Shown here piece by piece: positions 58,472-64,000 of a stretch of 64,000 nucleotides of DNA (its first letter is position 1; each line of letters opens with the position of its first letter). The notes beneath the pieces were generated by a model. That model was not told the origin of the DNA, searched no databases, and was given only the letters and a program-made list of their open reading frames with translations. Source of the stretch: an uncultured Bacteroides sp. (GTDB lineage: Bacteria; Bacteroidota; Bacteroidia; Bacteroidales; Bacteroidaceae); the NCBI RefSeq assembly GCF_910586915.1, contig NZ_CAJULN010000004.1:62001-126000 (forward strand), read 5' to 3'. Both the position numbers and the translations under genes were made by a program.

Positions 58472-58581
58472 TACAGCACATATAGATGCTGCGTGCAGGA
58501 GATATAGATGCTGGACATTGGATATATATGCGCTGGAGATAGGACATATATGCGGTGGAAACAGGAGATATATGTGCTGAA
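58472..58581. repeat. Array of five contiguous 22-bp imperfect palindromic units
   Basis: Five units start at 58472, 58494, 58516, 58538 and 58560, exactly 22 bases apart. Each has an ATATA core, and four of the five are followed by a GCTG or GGTG element (for example GATATAGATGCTGG, CATATATGCGGTGG, GATATATGTGCTGA). The idealised unit CAGCACATATATGTGCTG is a perfect palindrome. The two outermost halves (CAGCACATATA and TATATGTGCTG) are exact complements. It lies in the 389-base aspA-dcuB divergent spacer, whose remainder shows only a -7 box. Confidence 0.82.
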
Positions 58582-58694
58582 AATCGGCCGTTTGGCGGGT
58601 GAAAACAGCGGGTAAACATCATAGGCAAAAACCATCCTGCAAGTTTTTTTTGTTGTTAATGGAAGAAAAAGAAAACACAAAGAACTAAAACTGC

Positions 58695-58702
58695 TATCTT
58701 TG
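58695..58702 (+). promoter_or_regulatory. -7 box of the dcuB-ansB-porin operon
   Basis: TATCTTTG fits TAnnTTTG, 28 bases before the dcuB start. No good TTG was found at -33. A weak -33 may mean that an activator is needed, which is inference. Confidence 0.6.
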
Positions 58703-58730
58703 TGTTTAAACCTAAAAAAAACAGTAACCT

Positions 58731-60041
58731 ATGATACTACAATTAGCATTTGTCCTGACTGCCATTATTATCGGCGCACGCCTGGGTGGCATCGGTCTCG
58801 GCGTGATGGGCGGCGTCGGGTTGGCGATACTCACATTCGGCTTCGGGCTGCAACCCACCGCTCCGCCTATCGATGTCATGCTAATGATTGCCGCCGTCAT
58901 CTCGGCTGCCGCCTGTATGCAGGCTGCGGGCGGATTGGATTATATGGTAAAGCTGGCAGAACGCTTGCTACGCAAGAATCCTTCGCACGTCACGCTGTTG
59001 AGCCCGTTGGTGACTTACTTGTTCACCTTCGTTGCCGGAACGGGACACGTCGCATATTCCGTGTTGCCGGTGATAGCGGAAGTTGCCACCGAAACCAAAA
59101 TCCGCCCGGAACGCCCGCTCGGCATCGCGGTCATCGCTTCACAACAGGCCATTACGGCAAGTCCCATCTCCGCCGCTACCGTGGCGTTGCTCGGACTGCT
59201 GACGGGATACGACATTACGCTGTTCGATATTCTCAAAATTACCATCCCCGCCACTCTCATAGGCGTTCTGGTAGGCGCCTTTTTCTCCATGAAGGTAGGC
59301 AAAGAACTCGTAGACGACCCCGAATATCAGAAGCGGCTCAAAGAGGGACTTTTCAACGGCACAAGGGTAGAGATTAAGGACGTAAGGAACAAACGGCAGG
59401 CAATGCTTTCGGTCATTATCTTCCTATTGGCAACGGCGCTTATCGTATTCTTCGGCTCGTTCGAGGGGCTGCGCCCGTCTTTCGTCATCAACGGTGAGGA
59501 GACTGCTTTGGGAATGTCGGCAATCATTGAAATTGTCATGCTGTCGGCTGCCGCCATCATTCTCCTGGCAACCGGGACCGATGGAATCAAGGCGACACAA
59601 GGCTCCGTGTTTCCTGCCGGAATGCAGGCGGTCATCGCCATTTTCGGTATTGCCTGGATGGGCGACACGTTTCTCCAGGGTAATATGGCACAACTTACGT
59701 CCTCCATCGAAGGTATCGTCCGCCAGATGCCGTGGCTCTTCGGAATTGCCCTGTTCGTAATGTCTATCCTGCTGTACAGCCAGGCTGCTACCGTACGGGC
59801 GCTTATGCCGTTGGGCCTTGCATTGGGTATCTCGCCCTATATGCTGATTGCCCTATTCCCTGCCGTCAACGGTTATTTCTTTATTCCGAACTACCCCACC
59901 GTGGTAGCCGCCATCAATTTCGACCGGACGGGAAGTACCGGAATCGGCAAATACGTCCTGAACCATTCGTTCATGATGCCGGGAATGATATCCACCGTCG
60001 TGGCTATCGTCTTAGGACTACTCTTTATACAATTATTCTAA
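58731..60041 (+). CDS. dcuB: Anaerobic C4-dicarboxylate transporter, Dcu family
   Basis: 436 residues with about ten or more membrane segments. It belongs to the DcuA/DcuB family: ILQLAFVLTAIIIGARLGGI at the start, TYLFTFVAGTGHVAYSVLPV, ASQQAITASPISAATVAL and the end TGIGKYVLNHSFMMPGMIST. These carriers exchange fumarate, aspartate or succinate. DcuA and DcuB cannot be separated by eye, so the symbol follows the usual annotation. It is the first gene of an operon with asparaginase and a porin, and diverges from aspA. Confidence 0.92.
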   Translation: MILQLAFVLTAIIIGARLGGIGLGVMGGVGLAILTFGFGLQPTAPPIDVMLMIAAVISAAACMQAAGGLDYMVKLAERLLRKNPSHVTLLSPLVTYLFTFVAGTGHVAYSVLPVIAEVATETKIRPERPLGIAVIASQQAITASPISAATVALLGLLTGYDITLFDILKITIPATLIGVLVGAFFSMKVGKELVDDPEYQKRLKEGLFNGTRVEIKDVRNKRQAMLSVIIFLLATALIVFFGSFEGLRPSFVINGEETALGMSAIIEIVMLSAAAIILLATGTDGIKATQGSVFPAGMQAVIAIFGIAWMGDTFLQGNMAQLTSSIEGIVRQMPWLFGIALFVMSILLYSQAATVRALMPLGLALGISPYMLIALFPAVNGYFFIPNYPTVVAAINFDRTGSTGIGKYVLNHSFMMPGMISTVVAIVLGLLFIQLF

Positions 60042-60078
60042 TCTACATAAAAATCAACCACCTAAACTTCATCCAATT

Positions 60079-61134
60079 ATGAAACAGTTCAGAAGATTGG
60101 CCGTCGTAGCAGCCCTGCTGCTCAGCTTCACAATGGCGTTTGCCGCAAAACCGAATATCCATATCCTCGCCACCGGAGGAACCATTGCTGGAACAGGAAG
60201 CTCCGCCACCGGAACCAGCTATACCGCCGGACAAGTGGCTATCGGAACCTTGCTCGATGCTGTTCCGGATATCAGAAACATCGCCAATGTGACAGGCGAG
60301 CAGATTGTCAGAATAGGTTCGCAGGACATGAACGATGCAGTATGGCTGACACTTGCCAAGAAAATCAACGAGTTGCTGAAACGTCCGGACATCGACGGCA
60401 TCGTCATTACGCACGGAACGGACACGATGGAAGAGACCGCCTATTTCCTCAACCTGACCGTGAAAAGCAACAAACCGGTCGTGTTGGTAGGTGCCATGCG
60501 CCCTTCCACCTCCTTGAGTGCCGACGGGCCGCTGAACCTGTATAACGCCGTAGTCACTGCCGCCGCCACAGAGTCGAGAGACAAAGGGGTGCTGGTTGCC
60601 ATGAACGGGCTTATTCTCGGAGCAGCAAGCACAGTAAAGATGAACACCGTCGACGTACAGACATTTCAAGCTCCCAACTCCGGCGCTTTGGGATATATCC
60701 TCAACGGGAAGGTATTCTACAACCAAGTGACGCTGAAGAAACACACCACACAGTCCATCTTCGATGTCACGCATCTCACCTCGCTGCCCAAAGTCGGCAT
60801 CATCTACAGTTACTCCAACATCGAAGCAGACCTGATGGCGCCTCTCCTCCACAACGGATACAAAGGAATTATCCATGCAGGAGTAGGCAACGGCAATATC
60901 CACAAGAACATCTTCCCTTCGCTGATAGAAGCCCGAAAGAAAGGAATACTCGTTGTCCGCTCTTCACGTGTGCCGACAGGCCCCACTACGCTCGACGCCG
61001 AAGTAAACGACGCGCAATGCCGGTTTGTGGCCTCGCAAGAACTGAATCCGCAAAAGGCACGTGTGCTGTTAATGCTCGCATTGACCCAAACCACCGACTG
61101 GCAACAGATACAACAGTACTTTAATGAATACTAA
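60079..61134 (+). CDS. ansB: Type II L-asparaginase (periplasmic)
   Basis: 351 residues with a signal peptide (MKQFRRLAVVAALLLSFTMA, cleavage probably after AFA). Both active-site motifs are present: HILATGGTIAGTGSS (first threonine) and VITHGTDTMEETAYFL (second threonine with aspartate); the lysine lies in GAMRPSTSLSADGP's neighbourhood. It hydrolyses asparagine to aspartate and ammonia. It lies 37 bases after dcuB and 15 bases before the porin gene. Confidence 0.95.
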   Translation: MKQFRRLAVVAALLLSFTMAFAAKPNIHILATGGTIAGTGSSATGTSYTAGQVAIGTLLDAVPDIRNIANVTGEQIVRIGSQDMNDAVWLTLAKKINELLKRPDIDGIVITHGTDTMEETAYFLNLTVKSNKPVVLVGAMRPSTSLSADGPLNLYNAVVTAAATESRDKGVLVAMNGLILGAASTVKMNTVDVQTFQAPNSGALGYILNGKVFYNQVTLKKHTTQSIFDVTHLTSLPKVGIIYSYSNIEADLMAPLLHNGYKGIIHAGVGNGNIHKNIFPSLIEARKKGILVVRSSRVPTGPTTLDAEVNDAQCRFVASQELNPQKARVLLMLALTQTTDWQQIQQYFNEY

Positions 61135-61149
61135 AAAACAGACCTACAT

Positions 61150-62337
61150 ATGAAGAAGTTAATCCTTATGCTACTCCTCACAGGCAGCATACAGGGAGTA
61201 CACGCCCAAAAAACAGCGAAGAAAGAGCGGTTCTCGCCCGATACTCCCTTGTTTGAAGAACTGACAGGCACAAAAAAGAAAACAGATAAATTCAACCTTT
61301 ACCTGAATATGCATGGCGGATTCGACGCCCGTTTCCAACACGGCTTTCAGGAAGGCAACTTCAATATGCACCAGCTTCGCATCGAAGCGAAAGGGAACAT
61401 CAACGACTGGCTCTCTTACCGTTACCGCCAGCGTCTCAACCGCTCGAACGATGCAAGCGGCATGATAGACAACCTTCCCACCTCCATCGACTACGCAGGT
61501 ATCGGCATCAGACTAAATGACCGCTTCAGCCTCTTCGCCGGAAAACAAAGTACTGCTTACGGCGGTTTTGAGTTCGACCTCAACCCGATTGATGTCTACC
61601 AGTACTGCGATATGATTGAACATATGAGCAACTTCATGACCGGAGTGAATGCAACCTACAACATCACCCCTACCCAGCAGCTCAACCTGCAAATACTGAA
61701 CAGCCGCAACGGCTCGTTCAACAGTACCTACGGAATCACGGAAGACGCCGAAGGTAAACTCCCCGACCTGCAAGAGGGCAAACTGCCTTTGGTCTATACA
61801 CTGAACTGGAACGGCAGTTTCAACAACGTATTCAAGACGCGTTGGTCGGCCTCCGTTCTGAACGAAGCCAAAGGACACAACATGTATTATTACGCCTTCG
61901 GAAACGAACTGAACATGGGCAAATGGAATGCTTTCGTAGATTTCCAGTATTCGAAAGAGGATATCGACCGCAAGGGTATCATCACCAACATCATCGGCCG
62001 CCCGAGCGGGCACAACGCATTCGATGCAGGCTATCTTTCCGTCATAGCCAAATGCAACTACCGCTTTCTGCCGAAATGGAATGCTTTCGTAAAAGGAATG
62101 TACGAAACAGCGTCTGTCACCAAAGCATCGGAGGGAATAGAAAAAGGGATTTACCGTACTTCGTGGGGTTACTTGGCAGGTATCGAGTTTTACCCGATGA
62201 AAAGCAACCTGCACTTTTTTCTCACTTACATAGGACGTTCGTACAAATTCGCTACCTGTACCAAAGCATCGGGACAGGATGATTACAATACCAACCGAGT
62301 CTCGGTAGGGTTTATCTGGCAGATGCCCGTGTTCTAA
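61150..62337 (+). CDS. Outer membrane porin (phosphate-selective porin O/P-like)
   Basis: 395 residues with a signal peptide (MKKLILMLLLTGSIQGVHAQ). The mature protein is a barrel: RIEAKGNINDWLSYRYRQRL, DYAGIGIRLNDRFSLFAGKQ and an end in RVSVGFIWQMPVF with a terminal phenylalanine. It resembles OprP/OprO-type porins of Bacteroidetes. Its position suggests it admits amino acids or dicarboxylates for the asparaginase-Dcu pathway, an inference from context. Confidence 0.82.
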   Translation: MKKLILMLLLTGSIQGVHAQKTAKKERFSPDTPLFEELTGTKKKTDKFNLYLNMHGGFDARFQHGFQEGNFNMHQLRIEAKGNINDWLSYRYRQRLNRSNDASGMIDNLPTSIDYAGIGIRLNDRFSLFAGKQSTAYGGFEFDLNPIDVYQYCDMIEHMSNFMTGVNATYNITPTQQLNLQILNSRNGSFNSTYGITEDAEGKLPDLQEGKLPLVYTLNWNGSFNNVFKTRWSASVLNEAKGHNMYYYAFGNELNMGKWNAFVDFQYSKEDIDRKGIITNIIGRPSGHNAFDAGYLSVIAKCNYRFLPKWNAFVKGMYETASVTKASEGIEKGIYRTSWGYLAGIEFYPMKSNLHFFLTYIGRSYKFATCTKASGQDDYNTNRVSVGFIWQMPVF

Positions 62338-62373
62338 ACGGAGAAGGAAAGCAAGGTTTATGTATGGGCTTTT

Positions 62374-62424
62374 AAAACATCAGCGCGAGAAACAATGAAA
62401 GTTTGTTTCTCGCGCTGATGTTTT
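62374..62424. terminator. Strong bidirectional terminator after the porin gene
   Basis: Perfect 21-base arms (62374-62394 and 62404-62424) begin with AAAA and end with TTTT and enclose 9 bases. It serves the plus-strand porin operon and the minus-strand DUF2795 gene, which converge here. Confidence 0.93.
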
Positions 62425-62448
62425 ATTATTTAACCCAATAAAAGACAA

Positions 62449-62670
62449 TCAATATTCTTCTTCGTTAAAGAAAAAGTCTTCTTTACTGGGATAATCGGGC
62501 CAAATATCTTCAATGCTTTCATATATTTCGCCTTCATCCTCCATCTCCTGGAGATTCTCTATAACTTCAAGAGGAGCACCCGAACGCATGGCATAATCAA
62601 TCAATTCATCTTTGGTTGCCGGCCAGGGAGCATCTTCGAGTTTTGATGCAAGTTCCAATGTCCAATACAT
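62449..62670 (-). CDS. DUF2795 family protein
   Basis: 73 residues, acidic. It starts MYWTLELASKLEDAPWPATK and continues DELIDYAMRSGAPLEVIENL, matching small DUF2795 proteins of Bacteroidetes of unknown function. The C-terminus is strongly acidic (KEDFFFNEEEY). It has a good promoter of its own and a terminator, so it is a separate unit. Confidence 0.85.
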   Translation of the reverse strand: MYWTLELASKLEDAPWPATKDELIDYAMRSGAPLEVIENLQEMEDEGEIYESIEDIWPDYPSKEDFFFNEEEY

Positions 62671-62722
62671 ACTATTTGAGTGTTTTAAGTGAATACTAAA
62701 TCAGTTACTTTCTATTTTTTGG

Positions 62723-62752
62723 CAAAAGTATAACAAAATCCATCATTTCCAA
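62723..62752 (-). promoter_or_regulatory. Promoter of the DUF2795 gene
   Basis: On the minus strand TACTTTTG (62723-62730) fits TAnnTTTG and TTG (62750-62752) lies 19 bases upstream, inside the last codons of the adenosyltransferase gene. The leader would be about 45 bases. Confidence 0.78.
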
Positions 62753-63306
62753 CTATTATCCCAAAATATTTCGCTGTTTTGTTCATCAAAATTAATTTTT
62801 CGGGATAAAACAAACAAATAATCTGATAATCTGTTTACAAAAGCCAATACTTCGGGGGAAATTGTACAAGTTTCGGACAAAGAGAGAATACGCCTTTCGG
62901 CCCTCCGGCAAACAGTACGGCAAATGTGGCAGACGGATGCGCCCCGGGTTCCGCCCGGCAGAATGAATGCGTTCAGTTCCGGCAGTTTATCGTCCAACCG
63001 GTCAATCTCTTGTTCGATACTCTCCACATCCTGCGGAGTAATAATGCTGGCAGGTTTCAGTTGTGTTTTCACCTGGTCGGTGGCAAGATGCGAACCGATG
63101 GCAAACAATTTATGCTGAATGCTTTGGATGAAGTCGCAATCTGTCTCGTCGGATAAGTAAGTGTACAACCATCCTAAGTGAGCATTCAGTTCGTCCACCG
63201 TACCATAGGCTTCCAGCCGGATATGTGTTTTCGGCACACGGCTGCCGCCCACCAGGCTGGTAGTCCCCTTATCGCCGGTTTTTGTATATACAAGGCTCTT
63301 TTTCAT
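62743..63306 (-). CDS. ATP:cob(I)alamin adenosyltransferase, PduO type
   Basis: 187 residues. It starts MKKSLVYTKTGDKGTTSLVG, the ATP-binding N-terminal motif of PduO-type enzymes, followed by LEAYGTVDELNAHLGWLYTY and the C-terminal signature TVCRRAERRILSLSE. It makes adenosylcobalamin from cob(I)alamin and ATP. No other cobalamin gene is nearby. Confidence 0.93.
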   Translation of the reverse strand: MKKSLVYTKTGDKGTTSLVGGSRVPKTHIRLEAYGTVDELNAHLGWLYTYLSDETDCDFIQSIQHKLFAIGSHLATDQVKTQLKPASIITPQDVESIEQEIDRLDDKLPELNAFILPGGTRGASVCHICRTVCRRAERRILSLSETCTISPEVLAFVNRLSDYLFVLSRKINFDEQNSEIFWDNSWK

Positions 63307-63359
63307 ACTATTCTTTATTTTTAATCAATTATATAGGTAAGGTAAACGCACAAAGGTTC

Positions 63360-63983
63360 TCAGAAGTTGACGATATAATGCTGTTTTATCTTTGTTTTAT
63401 CAAAAAAGAGTAAACCGAGGTCGTATAAGTCGAAAGTAATCCCTACCCGTTCATCTTCCTGCAAGCGTTTCCAAAAGGCTTTCATCTCTTTTGAATAACA
63501 GATGCCGTGCACCACAAACACGCTTTGCCGAGTAACCCGCCGCACGCAGGCACCGAAGATGTCTTCCAACAGTTCGGGATGCCGATAGTCATTCAGATAC
63601 AGAAAATCAATCGGAACGTGCTCACTCAGATGCAAATCGGACAAATCGGAAATAAAAAGATAACCGGCGGACGGTTTTGCCGCTTGAAGATAAAGCGAGG
63701 TTGCCGACAGACACCCTGCTTCGAGCATAAAGGCGGGCTGCATCCTATTCACGAGCCGGAACAAGAAACGATTTACTTTTTGCGTACCTTCGCCGTATCC
63801 GTGTTCTCCGACCCGCTTTTTCTGCATCTTTTTCAAAGAAGCATACGCATAATAAGCCCTCTTTTCATAAATCACATCCGTTATCAGGCTGAAAGCAAAA
63901 GGAGAATGCACGCCGTATCCGCAACGATAACGGAAACGGGAAAGCCAGATAAAAGGTCTTTTCATACAGAGTAGAAGATTCAT
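63360..63983 (-). CDS. Methyltransferase-like protein of unknown substrate
   Basis: 207 residues; the ATG ending at 63965 (MKRPFIWLSRFRYRCGYGVH) is an alternative start. The motif YGVHSPFAFSLITDVIYEKR near the N-terminus is typical of a Bacteroidetes family annotated as class I SAM-dependent methyltransferases. A possible SAM-binding strand is FMLEAGCLSATSLYLQAAKP, though the usual glycine-rich loop is weak. Catalytic activity is uncertain. It lies 53 bases upstream of the adenosyltransferase gene. Confidence 0.6.
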   Translation of the reverse strand: MNLLLCMKRPFIWLSRFRYRCGYGVHSPFAFSLITDVIYEKRAYYAYASLKKMQKKRVGEHGYGEGTQKVNRFLFRLVNRMQPAFMLEAGCLSATSLYLQAAKPSAGYLFISDLSDLHLSEHVPIDFLYLNDYRHPELLEDIFGACVRRVTRQSVFVVHGICYSKEMKAFWKRLQEDERVGITFDLYDLGLLFFDKTKIKQHYIVNF

Positions 63984-64000
63984 AGAAGTATCATTCGTTT

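Overview
The window is a stretch of chromosome from a Bacteroides species. This is inferred from the gene order, from the predicted proteins, and from promoters of the Bacteroides type: a -7 box matching TAnnTTTG, with TTG about 19-21 bases upstream. Shine-Dalgarno sequences are scarce. The layout resembles the B. thetaiotaomicron group, but the species cannot be fixed from the sequence alone.

Region 1 (1-18,160, all minus strand) is the fused str-S10-spc-alpha translation cluster. Read in transcription order it is rpsL-rpsG-fusA, then rpsJ-rplC-rplD-rplW-rplB-rpsS-rplV-rpsC-rplP-rpmC-rpsQ, then rplN-rplX-rplE-rpsN-rpsH-rplF-rplR-rpsE-rpmD-rplO-secY, then map-infA-rpmJ-rpsM-rpsK-rpsD-rpoA-rplQ (cut by the window edge). 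A good promoter lies just upstream of rpsL.

Region 2 (18,161-22,380) is an accessory insert between rpsL and the rpoC side. It holds an array of 22-bp palindromic repeats and a decayed locus. The locus is an ECF sigma factor lacking region 2, a FecR-type anti-sigma gene with an in-frame amber codon, and a SusC/SusD pair collapsed by deletion into one fused, frameshifted, amber-interrupted pseudogene.

Region 3 (22,436-37,580, minus) holds a DUF3467 gene and the cluster tRNA-Thr(TGT)-tRNA-Tyr-tRNA-Gly-tRNA-Thr(GGT)-tuf-tRNA-Trp-secE-nusG-rplK-rplA-rplJ-rplL-rpoB-rpoC. It has a strong promoter before the first tRNA and an attenuator-like hairpin between rplL and rpoB. Upstream of the tRNAs lie rpsU, a Xer-type recombinase and a ribosome hibernation factor.

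Region 4 (37,600-49,150) holds a plus-strand Xaa-Pro aminopeptidase and a gamma-carbonic-anhydrase-like protein, separated by an array of 23-bp palindromes. A minus-strand run of exported proteins follows: two tandem erythromycin-esterase-fold proteins, a TPR protein, an unknown protein and a frameshifted WG-repeat lipoprotein. Then come waaA and gltX.

Region 5 (49,190-64,000) holds a 7TM-HD phosphodiesterase, a low-molecular-weight tyrosine phosphatase, a GH123 hydrolase, priA, an outer-membrane barrel protein and aspA. These are followed by the plus-strand operon dcuB-ansB-porin. Asparaginase makes aspartate, aspartase makes fumarate, and Dcu exchanges C4-dicarboxylates, so together they can feed anaerobic fumarate respiration. 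A DUF2795 protein, a cobalamin adenosyltransferase and a methyltransferase-like protein close the window.

The main structural signal not explained by genes is three intergenic arrays of contiguous 22-23 bp dyad-symmetric units (18,351; 39,474; 58,472). Their sequences differ but their architecture is the same. No intact insertion sequence, prophage or CRISPR array was seen.
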